Below are positions 44,749-53,485 of a DNA stretch of 64,000 nucleotides, piece after piece. Each line of letters begins with the position of its first letter. The first letter of the stretch is position 1. Under the pieces are notes generated by a model. It searched no databases and was not told where the DNA came from. It saw only the letters and a list, made by a program, of their open reading frames with translations. The translations under genes were made by a program, and so were the position numbers. Source of the stretch: Acidobacteriota bacterium (GTDB lineage Bacteria > Acidobacteriota > Vicinamibacteria > Vicinamibacterales > UBA2999); assembly GCA_020851565.1 (NCBI GenBank), contig JADZCN010000037.1, forward strand, positions 62,001 through 126,000, given 5' to 3'.

Positions 44749-45729
44749 ATGCGTCGGGTGCGGGTGGGCATCACCGTGGGGGATCCGGCCGGCATCGGGC
44801 CCGAGATCGCCGAGAAGGCACGGCAGGACGCACGCGTGCAGGCGGTGTGCGAGCCCGTGATTTTCGGCCCGGCGTCGCTGGAGGGCGTGCGCGCCGGTGA
44901 AGAGAGCGCCGCCGGCGGGCGGGCGGCCTACGACACGCTGGTGCGCGCGGTTGAGGCAGCGCAGCGCGGCGAGATCGACGCGATTGCCACCGCGCCCCTC
45001 AGCAAGCACGCCTTCGCACTGGCGGGGATCCCCTGGAAAGGCCACACCGATCTGCTCGCGCACCTGTGCGGCGTGGAGCACGTGCGCATGCTGTTCTATG
45101 CCGCCGGGACTGAAGTCCCGGCGCTCCGTACAGCCGTGCCGGCGGTCCGTGCGGCGGAAGGTGACGGCGACGGTACGGAGCGCCGGGGCTTCAGCCCCGG
45201 CGGGCACGCGCCGCTGTGCGTGACGCTCGTCACCGTGCACGTCCCGCTGGCGGACGTCCCGCGCCTCATTTCGACGCCCGAGGTCACGCGCACCATCGTC
45301 ATGACCGCCGACTGGCTCCGCGCCCTCGGCACGACAGCGCCGCGCGTGGCGCTGGCCGGGCTCAACCCGCACGCCGGTGAAGCCGGGCTGCTCGGCCACG
45401 AAGAAGACGACGTGCTGCGGCCAGCCGTGGCGAAGGCGCGCGGCCAGGGCGTGGACGCCAGCGGGCCCTGGCCGGCCGACACCGTGTTCGTTCGCGCCGC
45501 GCGGGGGGAGTTCGACGCCGTCGTCGCCTGCTATCACGACCAGGGACTGATTCCGGTGAAGCTGCTCGCCTTCGGCGAAGCGGTCAACGTCACCATCGGG
45601 CTGCCGATCATCCGGACGTCGGTGGACCACGGCACGGCCTTCGACATCGCCGGCCGCGGCGTCGCCGATCCGGGCAGCATGGTCGCTGCCGTGCGCCTGG
45701 CGGCGCGGCTGGCGGAGGCGCGGGCGTGA
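44749..45729 (+). CDS. pdxA: 4-hydroxythreonine-4-phosphate dehydrogenase PdxA, with an in-frame insertion
   Basis: 326 aa. GITVGDPAGIGPEI, IATAPLSKHAF, IPWKGHTDLLAHL, LAGLNPHAGEAGLLG, ACYHDQGLIPVKLLAFG and NVTIGLPIIRTSVDHGTAFD are strong PdxA signatures, including metal-ligand His residues. It oxidises 4-phosphohydroxythreonine in pyridoxal phosphate synthesis. About 33 residues (around 119-152, from GTEVPALRTA to RRGFSPGG) interrupt a conserved strand and are encoded by a palindromic element. Compared with my recollection of E. coli PdxA, a stretch of about 40 residues near residue 45 is missing. The stop overlaps smpB. Confidence 0.92.
   Translation: MRRVRVGITVGDPAGIGPEIAEKARQDARVQAVCEPVIFGPASLEGVRAGEESAAGGRAAYDTLVRAVEAAQRGEIDAIATAPLSKHAFALAGIPWKGHTDLLAHLCGVEHVRMLFYAAGTEVPALRTAVPAVRAAEGDGDGTERRGFSPGGHAPLCVTLVTVHVPLADVPRLISTPEVTRTIVMTADWLRALGTTAPRVALAGLNPHAGEAGLLGHEEDDVLRPAVAKARGQGVDASGPWPADTVFVRAARGEFDAVVACYHDQGLIPVKLLAFGEAVNVTIGLPIIRTSVDHGTAFDIAGRGVADPGSMVAAVRLAARLAEARA
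45103..45203. repeat. Palindromic REP-like doublet inserted in pdxA
   Basis: The left arm CGCCGGGACTGAAGTCCCGG plus CGCTCCGTAC and the right arm GTACGGAGCG plus CCGGGGCTTCAGCCCCGGCG are inverted repeats of about 30 bp with two mismatches, about 40 bp apart. Each arm is itself nearly palindromic. The element keeps the pdxA frame open. Confidence 0.85.
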
Positions 45730-46205
45730 TGGCCAGGCCCGCGGAGCCCGCCGAGACGGTGATCGCCGACAACCGGAAGGCGTTCCACGACTACCACATC
45801 CTCGAGACCTTCGAGGCCGGCATCGCGCTGCTCGGCACCGAGGTCAAGGGCATCCGCGAGGGACGGGCCAACCTGCGCGACAGCTACGCCCAGGTGGAGA
45901 AGGGCGAGGTGTGGCTCTACAACGTGCACATCAACCCCTACTCCCACCGGGGCTACGTGGATCACGATCCGAAGCGGAAGCGGCGCCTGCTGCTGCACCG
46001 GCACGAGATCCGGAAGCTGATCGGCAGGACCGTCGAGAAGGGCCTGACGCTGGTGCCGACGAAGATGTACTTCAAGAACGGCAAGGTCAAGGTGGCGCTG
46101 GCGCTGGCCAAAGGCAAGCAGGCGCACGACAAGCGCGAGACCATCCGCCGGCGGGAAGCGGACCGCGAGACCCGCGCCGCCGTCAAGGAGCGAGGACGAC
46201 GTTGA
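45729..46205 (+). CDS. smpB: SsrA-binding protein SmpB
   Basis: 158 aa. VIADNRKAFHDYHILETFEA, GIALLGTEVKGIREGRANLRDS, WLYNVHINPYSHRG and PTKMYFKNGKVKVALALAKG are canonical. SmpB binds tmRNA for ribosome rescue. The ATG at 45729 shares its A with the pdxA stop (TGATG); a GTG at 45726 is also possible. The stop overlaps the aminotransferase start by 4 nt. The ssrA RNA gene is not seen in this window. Confidence 0.96.
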   Translation: MARPAEPAETVIADNRKAFHDYHILETFEAGIALLGTEVKGIREGRANLRDSYAQVEKGEVWLYNVHINPYSHRGYVDHDPKRKRRLLLHRHEIRKLIGRTVEKGLTLVPTKMYFKNGKVKVALALAKGKQAHDKRETIRRREADRETRAAVKERGRR

Positions 46206-47353
46206 CGCCCATTCCCTTCAATCGTGCGGCCGTGACCGGGCTCGAGGTGGACTACGTGACCCGCGCCATCACCGCCGGCCCCATCCACGGCGACGGCCCG
46301 TTCACGCGCGACTGCCACCAGTGGCTCGAGCGGCTGACCGGGTCGCACAAGGCGCTGCTCACCACGTCGTGCACGCACGCGCTCGAGATGACGGCGCTGC
46401 TGCTCGACCTGCAGCCCGGCGACGAAGTGATCGTGCCGCCCTTCACCTTCGTCTCCACCGTCAACGCCATCGTGCTGCGCGGCGCGCGGCCCGTCTTCGT
46501 GGACATCCGCCCCGACACGCTGAACCTCGACGAGCGGCTCATCGAGGCGGCCCTCACGCCCCGCACGCGGGCCATCCTCGTCGTGCACTACGCGGGCGTG
46601 GCCTGCGAGATGGACGCCATCATGGCCATCGCGAAGGCGCACGGTCTCGCCGTGGTGGAGGACAACGCGCACGGACTCTTCGGCACCTACCGGAAGAAGC
46701 CGCTCGGCACCTTCGGCACCTTCGCCACGCTCAGCTTCCACGACACGAAGAACCTCTCGTGCGGGGAGGGTGGCGCGCTGATGATCAACGACCCGGCCCA
46801 CGTCGAGCGGGCCGAGATCATCCGCGAGAAGGGCACCAACCGCACGCGCTTCTTCCGCGGGCAGGTGGACAAGTACACCTGGTGCGACATCGGGTCGAGC
46901 TACCTCCCCTCGGACATCCTGGCGGCCTACCTGCTGGCGCAGCTCGAGTCGCACGACCGCATCCAGCGGCGCCGCCATGCCCTCTGGAACCGCTACGCGG
47001 AGGCGCTGGCGCCCTGGGCCGCCGACGCCGGCGTGCGGCTGCCCACCGTGCCGGATCACTGCGGGCACCCGGCGCACATCTTCTACCTGCTGATGCCGTC
47101 GCTCGAGGCGCGCACGGCCCTCCTCGCGCACCTGCGCGAGCGGCTCATCCTGGCCGTGTTCCACTACCTGCCGCTGCACCTCTCCGACATGGGACGACGG
47201 CTCGGAGGGCATGACGGGCAGTGCCCGGTCACCGAGTCCGTGAGCGATCGCCTCGTCCGCCTGCCCCTCTTCTTCCAGCTGTCCGACGACGACCAGGGTC
47301 GCGTCATCGACGAGGTGATGGCCGCGCCCATCCGCGGCCGGGATCGGGGATGA
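46202..47353 (+). CDS. DegT/DnrJ-family sugar aminotransferase (WecE/RffA-like)
   Basis: 383 aa. The PLP lysine is in LSFHDTKNLSCGEGGAL. Other family features are TTSCTHALEMTALLLDLQPGDEVIVPPFTF and VVEDNAHGLFGTY. The closest characterised pattern is WecE, which makes dTDP-4-amino-4,6-dideoxygalactose from the 4-keto sugar. The TTG start at 46202 overlaps the smpB stop (TTGA). It forms a coupled unit with the following reductase and glycosyltransferase, suggesting synthesis and use of an unusual deoxysugar. Confidence 0.88.
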   Translation: MTPIPFNRAAVTGLEVDYVTRAITAGPIHGDGPFTRDCHQWLERLTGSHKALLTTSCTHALEMTALLLDLQPGDEVIVPPFTFVSTVNAIVLRGARPVFVDIRPDTLNLDERLIEAALTPRTRAILVVHYAGVACEMDAIMAIAKAHGLAVVEDNAHGLFGTYRKKPLGTFGTFATLSFHDTKNLSCGEGGALMINDPAHVERAEIIREKGTNRTRFFRGQVDKYTWCDIGSSYLPSDILAAYLLAQLESHDRIQRRRHALWNRYAEALAPWAADAGVRLPTVPDHCGHPAHIFYLLMPSLEARTALLAHLRERLILAVFHYLPLHLSDMGRRLGGHDGQCPVTESVSDRLVRLPLFFQLSDDDQGRVIDEVMAAPIRGRDRG

Positions 47354-48210
47354 GCGCTGGCGGGCCGACACTGATCGTCACCGGCGCCGAGGGGCAGATG
47401 GGCCGCGCCATCGTCGAGCGGTTCGCGGCCGGCGCGGAGGTGCTCGCCCTGGGTCGCCGCGACCTCGACATCACTGATGCCGCGGCCGTGGCCGAGGTGT
47501 TCGGCCGTCATCGTCCGGACGTGGTGATCAACTGCGCGGCGTTCACCGACGTGGACGGCGCCGAGGAACGGCAGGCGGACGCCCTGGCCGCCAACGGCCT
47601 GGCGCCGGGGATCCTCGCGCGCGCCGCGGAGGCCGCCGGCGCGACGCTCGTGCATTTCAGCACCGACTTCGTCTTCGCGGGGAAGGATGACCGCACCTGG
47701 ACCGAGGCCGACGCGCCCGAGCCGCAGAGCGTGTACGGGCAGTCGAAGCTCGTGGGCGAGTGGCTCGCGCGTGACTGCCGACGCCACTACATCCTGCGCG
47801 TCGAGAGCCTGTTCGGGGGGCCCCGCGGCCGCAGCACGATCGACCGCATCGCGGGCGGGCTTCGCGAGGGCCGCGAGATGAAGCTCTTCCACGATCGCAC
47901 CGTCACGCCGAGCTTCACGGTGGACGTGGCCGAGGCGGCGCACACGCTGATCGTCCGGGACGCGGCGCCCGGCGTGTACCACTGCGTGAACTCCGGCACG
48001 ACGACATGGCTCGGCATGGGCCGGCACATCGCCCGCCTGATGGGCCTCGATGACCGGCTGCTCGTGCCGGTGTCGGTGGGCGACGTGCGGCTGAAGGCCG
48101 CCCGCCCGCAGTTTGCGGCGCTCTCGAACCGCAAGCTGGCCGACGCGGGCGTCCCGATGCCCCCGTGGGAGGATGCCCTCGCGCGGTACCTCGCGCGGCG
48201 GCCGGCATGA
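47350..48210 (+). CDS. dTDP-4-dehydrorhamnose reductase-like SDR (RmlD family)
   Basis: 286 aa. The NAD(P)-binding start TLIVTGAEGQMGRAIVERF, DITDAAAVAEVFGRHRPDVV, INCAAFTDVDGAE, HFSTDFVFAG and the catalytic Y-x-x-x-K in SVYGQSKLVGEW match RmlD. It would reduce a dTDP-4-keto-6-deoxysugar. rmlA, rmlB and rmlC are not in the window, so its exact substrate is open. ATGA overlap with the aminotransferase stop shows coupling. Confidence 0.88.
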   Translation: MSAGGPTLIVTGAEGQMGRAIVERFAAGAEVLALGRRDLDITDAAAVAEVFGRHRPDVVINCAAFTDVDGAEERQADALAANGLAPGILARAAEAAGATLVHFSTDFVFAGKDDRTWTEADAPEPQSVYGQSKLVGEWLARDCRRHYILRVESLFGGPRGRSTIDRIAGGLREGREMKLFHDRTVTPSFTVDVAEAAHTLIVRDAAPGVYHCVNSGTTTWLGMGRHIARLMGLDDRLLVPVSVGDVRLKAARPQFAALSNRKLADAGVPMPPWEDALARYLARRPA

Positions 48211-49064
48211 GCGTCACCATCGTCATCGTCGGCTTCCGGGCCTACGAGGAGCTCGAGCGCTGCCTGGCATCGCTGGCCAGGCACGAGCCCGGCGCGCGCA
48301 TCATCGTGGTGGACCACGCAGCGGACGAGGCCGCGGGCCGACGCATCGCGGCGTTTCCCGGTGTCACCTATGTCGGGCGCCGCGAGAACCCGGGGTTCGG
48401 CGCCGGGGTGAACCACGCCGCGCGAGAGGCCTCCGGCAGCCACCTGCTGCTGCTCAACCCCGACTGCGAGATCGGTGGCCCCATCGTGGCGCCGCTGGTC
48501 TCGGTGCTCGAGGCCCACCCCGAGGCCGGCATCGTCGGTGGGCTGGTGCGTGACGCGCTGGGCGGCGTGCAGGCGTCCGGGCGCCGGTTCCCCAACATCA
48601 CCACCGCCATCGCCGGGCGCACCTCGTGGCTGTCGCGGGTCGCCCCCGGGAACCCGCTCTCCCGGTGGAACCTCACGACGGTGCCCTCCGAGGGCATCGC
48701 GCGCGTGGACTGGGTGAGTGGGGCCTTCGTGCTCATCCGCCGCGAGGCCTTCGACGCGGTGGGCGGATTCGACGAGGCCTTCTTTCTCTACTGGGAGGAC
48801 GCGGACTTCTGCCGCCGCGCGGCCGACGCCGGATGGCAGACGTTGTACGCGCCGGTCGCCGAGGTGGTGCACTACACGGCGCGCGCGAGCCTTCATGCGC
48901 CGGTGCGCTCGCTCTGGGCCTTTCACCAGAGCGCGCTGCGATACTACTGGAAGCACGGGTCGTGGGTCGCGCGGATGGGCACGCCACTGGTCGCCGCCGG
49001 GTTGGCGGGGCGCTTCCTGGTGCGGATCGTGCCCTGGGCCAGGCGTGCGCGACACGCGAAGTGA
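48207..49064 (+). CDS. GT2-family glycosyltransferase (rhamnosyltransferase-like)
   Basis: 285 aa. VTIVIVGFRAYEELERCLAS, ENPGFGAGVNHAAREASG and the metal-binding LLLLNPDCEI are followed by VSGAFVLIRREAFDAVGGFD with FFLYWEDADFCRRA, the pattern of GT2 rhamnosyl- and related transferases. ATGA overlap with the RmlD-like gene suggests that it uses the sugar made by the two upstream enzymes. The protease gene begins 10 nt downstream. Confidence 0.9.
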   Translation: MSVTIVIVGFRAYEELERCLASLARHEPGARIIVVDHAADEAAGRRIAAFPGVTYVGRRENPGFGAGVNHAAREASGSHLLLLNPDCEIGGPIVAPLVSVLEAHPEAGIVGGLVRDALGGVQASGRRFPNITTAIAGRTSWLSRVAPGNPLSRWNLTTVPSEGIARVDWVSGAFVLIRREAFDAVGGFDEAFFLYWEDADFCRRAADAGWQTLYAPVAEVVHYTARASLHAPVRSLWAFHQSALRYYWKHGSWVARMGTPLVAAGLAGRFLVRIVPWARRARHAK

Positions 49065-49074
49065 ACGGTGACAC

Positions 49075-52000
49075 GTGACGCGTGACCTCCTCCTCCGCTC
49101 TGCGGCCGCGGCCCTGGCGCTGGTTGTGGCAACGGCGGCGCTCGTGGCGCAGCCCGAGAGCCGCGTCCGCCCCGCCATGCCGCCGGGCGGGCCCCAGCAC
49201 CTCGACGCGCGGGTCGTGCTGGCCCGCGGCGTGAAGGCGGCACCCGCGGCCGCCCAGCGGGCCGCGCTGGCCTCGCTCCGCGAGACCCTGCCGGACCTTC
49301 GCGCCGAGATCGATGATGCGACCGGCGCCACGACGCTGCTGTGGAACATGAGCGGCTACCTGACCCCACCCGATGCCCGCGACGCCGCGGCGGTGGCCGA
49401 GGACTTCATGCGAGCGCGCACGGACCTGCTCGGGCTTGCCGCACCCGATGTCGTGGACTACGAGCTCGTGGACCGCGTGCCTTCCGCGGTCTCGGGCGTC
49501 ACGCACCTGTACTACCGCCAGCGCGTCAACGGCATCCCGGTCTACAACGCGCAGCTGCATTTCAACATCGCCGGCGACGGGCGCATCCTGAGCGTCAACA
49601 ACCAGTTCCTGCCGAACGTGACGGCGTCGGTGGCCTCACTCAGGCCCGCGCTCGACGCCGTCGCCGCGGTGGGGCGCGCCTCCGCGCAGCTGGGCCTGCA
49701 GGACGTCCCCGCGCGGCTGGTGGGCGCCGCCGCGGGCCCGCGTCGGGCCGCCTTCATCGAAGCGCCACGCCTCTCGAGCGAGGGGATCACGGCGGCTCTC
49801 GTCATCCTGCCGGTCCGGCGGGGTATGGCGCGGCTCGCCTGGAACTTCCAGCTGTGGATGCCCGACCAGCCCCACGCCTTCGACTACACGGTCGACGCGG
49901 AGTCGGGACAGGTGTGGACGCGCTTCGATTGGGTGGCGGCCGACAAGTACCGCGTCTACGCGCGGCCGACCGAGAGCCCCAGCCACACCAGCCCCGCGCC
50001 TCCGGCCGACGGCCGCACGCTCGTCGCAGGCCCCGCGCACCCCTCGGCGTCGCCCTACGGCTGGCACGACACCAACGGCATCGCCGGCGCGGAGTTCCTC
50101 ACGACCGAAGGCAACAACGTGCACGCGTACGCGGATACCAACGACGACAACGTCCCCGACGCGGGCGGTGCGCCTTCGTGCGGCGCCACGCTCGAGTGCG
50201 ACTTCCCGTTGGACCTCGCGAGCGCGCCCTCGGCCTACCAGGCTGCTGCGGTGACGAACCTCTTCTACTGGAACAACATCGTCCACGACGTGCAGCAGCG
50301 GTACGGGTTCACCGCCGCCGCGGGGAACTTCCAGGTGAACAACTACGGGCAGGGCGGCCTCGGGAACGACAGCGTCCGCGCCGAAGCACAGGACGGCTAC
50401 GCGCTCGGCTCCGGGGCACACCAGAACAACGCGAACTTCCTGACCCCGCCCGACGGGCAGCCGCCGCGGATGCAGATGTACGTGTGGACGACGACCACGC
50501 CCTACCGTGATGGCGACTTCGATGCTGGAATCGTCGTGCACGAGTACGGGCACGGGATCTCGAACAGGCTGGTCGGGGGCCCGAGCAATGTCAGCTGCCT
50601 GACCAATGCTCAGCAGCCCGGGGAGGGCATCAGCGACTGGCTCGCGCTGGTCTACACGGCCCGGCCAGGCGACACGGCGACGATGGGGCGCGGCATCGGC
50701 ACCTACGCGATGGGGCAGCCGCCGACGGGGCAGGGCATTCGCGCCCAGCGCTACAGCACCGACCCTGCCGTCAACAACTGGACGTATGAGAGCGTCGCCG
50801 GCGCGGCGGTGCCGCATGGCGTGGGCGCCGCCTGGGCACAGGCGATGTGGGAGGTGTACTGGTCGCTCGTCGCCCAGCACGGCTGGTCCGCCGACCTCTA
50901 CGACGCCACGGGTGGCGCGGGGAACCAGCGCGCGATGCTCTATCACAACGAGGGGCTGATGAACACGGCGTGCAGCCCGAGCTTCACCCAGGTGCGCGAC
51001 GGCATCATCCAGGCCGCGCAGACCATCAACGGCGGCGCGGACGTCTGCCGGCTGTGGGACGCCTTCGCCGCCTTCGGGCTGGGCGTGGACGCGCAGAGCG
51101 GCGGGCAGAACGGGCTGGCGCCGCTCAATGGATTCAGCACGCCGCTGTCGTGCGGCGGCACGCCGCCACCGGGCGTGTCCATCGGCGACACGCGGGTGAC
51201 GGAGGGCCACAGCGGGACGGTGAACGCCACCTTCACCGTGTCGCTGACCGCGCCGGCCGCCCATCCGGTGACGGTCGCCTACCGGACCTCGCCAGGTTCC
51301 GCGGTGAGCGGCGTCACCACGGGCAGCGTCGCGAGCACACAGGTGCTGTCCATCCCCGACGCGGGTCCGGCCAGCCTGTATCCGGCGACGGTGAGCGTGC
51401 CCCAGGGCGCCGGGCGCGTGCAGTCCCTTGCGGTCACGTTGAACGGCTTCACTCATGCGCGACCCGAGGACGTGGACGTGCTCCTCGTCGGGCCCGACGG
51501 CCAGCGGTCCGTGCTCCTGATGTCCGACGTTGGCGGTGCGCCCGCCAACGGGCTCAGCCTCACGTTCCGGGACGACGCCGACGGCGGCATTCCTGCGGGG
51601 CCGATTCCGAGCGGGGCATACGTGCCCTCGAACCAGGGTGGTGACGACGTGTTCGCCGGCGCGCCGCCCCCTCCCTACGGGAGCGCACTGAGTGATTTCG
51701 TCGGCCAGGACGCGCCGGGCCTCTGGAAGCTCTTCGTCGTCGATGACCAGGCGGGGAGCTCCGGCATCCTCGCGGGAGGCTGGACACTGCACCTGGGCAC
51801 GGCCGGCAACGACTTCGTCCCGCGACAGGGCACGGTCACCTTCCCGCCCGGCTCGACGGCGCAGGTGGTGACGGTGCCCGTACTGGGCGATGTCGAGGTC
51901 GAGGGCGACGAGTCGTTCAACGTGACCCTCTCATCGGCCGGGGGCGCCTACATCGCAGACGATGTCGCGACGGCCACCATCGTGGACGACGACGTCGTGG

Positions 52001-52818
52001 GGACGCCCGATGCGCCCTCCGGGCTGTTCGTGTCCTCCATTGCCGGCAACTTGGTGTCGCTGGGCTGGACGCCTCCCTCCGGCGGAGTGCCGCCCACCGG
52101 GTACGTCATCGAGGGCGGCATCAGTCCGGGCGAGGTCGCGGCGAGCATCCCGACCGGAAGCACGCTGCCGCTGCACGTCTTCAGCGCGCCGAGCGGTGTC
52201 TTCTACGTGCGCGTGCATGCCCTGGCCGGCGGCGCACGCAGCCCGGCATCGAACGAGATCCGCATCCATGTCAACGTGCCGGTTCCGCCTTCGCCCCCCG
52301 CGAGCGTGTTGAGTGTCGTGGACGGATCGGCGCTGACGCTGACGTGGACCAACACGTACGGCGGCGGGGCGCCAACGGGGCTCGTCCTCGACGTGAGCGG
52401 TGACATCGACACGGCCATCCCCCTCGGCCTGGTCGACACGTTCAGCGTCGCGGGCGTGCCCCCGGGCACGTACACGCTCGGCCTTCGCGCGGTGAACGCG
52501 GCCGGATCGAGCCCGGCCGCCAGCCCTCTTACACTGACGTTCCCGGGCGCGTGCGCGGGGCCGCCGGACACGGTCACGAACCTGCGCGCGTACCGGCTGG
52601 GTTCCATCGTGTACGCGGCGTGGGATGCGCCCACGACGGGGGTCGCGCCCACCGCCTACCTGCTGCGCGTCACCGGAGCGTTCTCGGGCGCCTTCGGGAC
52701 CACGGCCCGCGCGATGAGTGGTGTCGTGGGGAGCGGGACCTACGAGCTGAGCGTCGTCGCGGTCAACGCGTGCGGTAGCGGCCCGCCCTCCGGGAGCCGG
52801 ACGGTGGTGGTGCCCTAG
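49075..52818 (+). CDS. Secreted M36 (fungalysin-type) metallopeptidase, paralogue 1
   Basis: 1247 aa with a signal peptide (1-25, LALVVATAALVAQ). An FTP-type propeptide (about 130-190, [18 protein letters not shown]) is followed by the M36 catalytic domain: zinc site HEYGH (His489, Glu490, His493) and third ligand Glu517 in GEGISDW. From about 701 a Calx-beta domain begins (VTEGHSGTVNATFTVSL), is interrupted by a P-domain-like sandwich (about 753-910, VDVLLVGPDGQ, LFVVDDQAGSSG), and resumes (about 911-973, VTFPPGSTAQVVTVPVLGD). Three FN3 domains follow and the protein ends TVVVP. It degrades extracellular protein. The start is GTG at 49075, 10 nt after the GT2 gene. Confidence 0.92.
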   Translation: MTRDLLLRSAAAALALVVATAALVAQPESRVRPAMPPGGPQHLDARVVLARGVKAAPAAAQRAALASLRETLPDLRAEIDDATGATTLLWNMSGYLTPPDARDAAAVAEDFMRARTDLLGLAAPDVVDYELVDRVPSAVSGVTHLYYRQRVNGIPVYNAQLHFNIAGDGRILSVNNQFLPNVTASVASLRPALDAVAAVGRASAQLGLQDVPARLVGAAAGPRRAAFIEAPRLSSEGITAALVILPVRRGMARLAWNFQLWMPDQPHAFDYTVDAESGQVWTRFDWVAADKYRVYARPTESPSHTSPAPPADGRTLVAGPAHPSASPYGWHDTNGIAGAEFLTTEGNNVHAYADTNDDNVPDAGGAPSCGATLECDFPLDLASAPSAYQAAAVTNLFYWNNIVHDVQQRYGFTAAAGNFQVNNYGQGGLGNDSVRAEAQDGYALGSGAHQNNANFLTPPDGQPPRMQMYVWTTTTPYRDGDFDAGIVVHEYGHGISNRLVGGPSNVSCLTNAQQPGEGISDWLALVYTARPGDTATMGRGIGTYAMGQPPTGQGIRAQRYSTDPAVNNWTYESVAGAAVPHGVGAAWAQAMWEVYWSLVAQHGWSADLYDATGGAGNQRAMLYHNEGLMNTACSPSFTQVRDGIIQAAQTINGGADVCRLWDAFAAFGLGVDAQSGGQNGLAPLNGFSTPLSCGGTPPPGVSIGDTRVTEGHSGTVNATFTVSLTAPAAHPVTVAYRTSPGSAVSGVTTGSVASTQVLSIPDAGPASLYPATVSVPQGAGRVQSLAVTLNGFTHARPEDVDVLLVGPDGQRSVLLMSDVGGAPANGLSLTFRDDADGGIPAGPIPSGAYVPSNQGGDDVFAGAPPPPYGSALSDFVGQDAPGLWKLFVVDDQAGSSGILAGGWTLHLGTAGNDFVPRQGTVTFPPGSTAQVVTVPVLGDVEVEGDESFNVTLSSAGGAYIADDVATATIVDDDVVGTPDAPSGLFVSSIAGNLVSLGWTPPSGGVPPTGYVIEGGISPGEVAASIPTGSTLPLHVFSAPSGVFYVRVHALAGGARSPASNEIRIHVNVPVPPSPPASVLSVVDGSALTLTWTNTYGGGAPTGLVLDVSGDIDTAIPLGLVDTFSVAGVPPGTYTLGLRAVNAAGSSPAASPLTLTFPGACAGPPDTVTNLRAYRLGSIVYAAWDAPTTGVAPTAYLLRVTGAFSGAFGTTARAMSGVVGSGTYELSVVAVNACGSGPPSGSRTVVVP

Positions 52819-52819
52819 G

Positions 52820-52927
52820 AGAAGGCAGAAGGGCAGAAGTGAAGTGAAGAGTGAGCAACGAACGCTGCGCAGAATTGCGCGGCGGCTCTGAGCTTTTCAC
52901 TTTCGACTTTTCCCTTCTCACTTTGAC
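52820..52927. repeat. Purine-rich repeat and its imperfect inverted copy
   Basis: GAAGGCAGAAGGGCAGAAG and GAAGTGAAG units (52820-52856) are followed by CTTTTCACTTTCGACTTTTC and related units (52892-52927). They are partly complementary and can form a hairpin after the M36 stop codon, possibly a terminator. They are the same word family as 12958-13005. Confidence 0.65.
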
Positions 52928-53023
52928 TTGTCAACACCCTCTGTCACCCCTTGCGCCACAGAGTCATTTCGGATACGCTCTGTCGGTCCGTCCGGCTCCC
53001 CCGGGCTGAGCGGAGCGTGTTCG

Positions 53024-53464
53024 TTGTCATTCCCCGTCGTCGCCATCCTCATCGCTGCCAGCATGGGCTGTGGGTCACGCGTCTCCGCGCCCACTGTGTC
53101 CGGCGGCGAACCCGACTCTCCAGCCAGCCAGGCCACGCCCGTCCAGGCCACGCTCCGCGTCGGTGAGACCCACGAGGTAGCCGGGGGCAAGGGCAGGGTG
53201 ACCTTTACCGGCGTGGCCGCCGACTCGCGCTGCCCGAAGGGCGTGACCTGCGTGTGGGAAGGCGACGCCGCCGTCGATCTCCGCATCCAGTCCGGATCCG
53301 CCGCAGCCGTGACCCTGCAGCTCCATACCAACGACCGATTCGATCGCGAGGCCATGGCCGGGGGCTTGCGCCTGCGCCTCGAATCGCTCGACCCCTATCC
53401 CGACGCCGACCGCCCCATCGCGGCCGGCGATTACCGCGTCGTCCTCTCCATCTCAACCCAGTAA
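53024..53464 (+). CDS. Small probable lipoprotein of unknown function
   Basis: 146 aa from TTG at 53024, which has GGAG 8 nt upstream. A short hydrophobic start (VVAILIAASMGCGS) places a Cys where lipidation could occur, although the lipobox is imperfect and there is no positive N-region. An in-frame TTG at 52928 would add 32 residues. The mature part is a beta-rich domain with VTFTGVAADSRCPKGVTCVW, a pattern common in small exported bacterial proteins of unknown role; the two Cys probably form a disulfide. It lies between two M36 proteases on the same strand, so a link with them, such as an inhibitor, is possible but not shown. Confidence 0.6.
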   Translation: MSFPVVAILIAASMGCGSRVSAPTVSGGEPDSPASQATPVQATLRVGETHEVAGGKGRVTFTGVAADSRCPKGVTCVWEGDAAVDLRIQSGSAAAVTLQLHTNDRFDREAMAGGLRLRLESLDPYPDADRPIAAGDYRVVLSISTQ

Positions 53465-53485
53465 CCGAATACGGAGCCACGAACC

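Noticed and set aside
45103-45203. Rho-independent terminator inside pdxA
   Set aside because: The palindrome lacks a T tract, lies mid-gene, and the frame continues with all downstream PdxA motifs.
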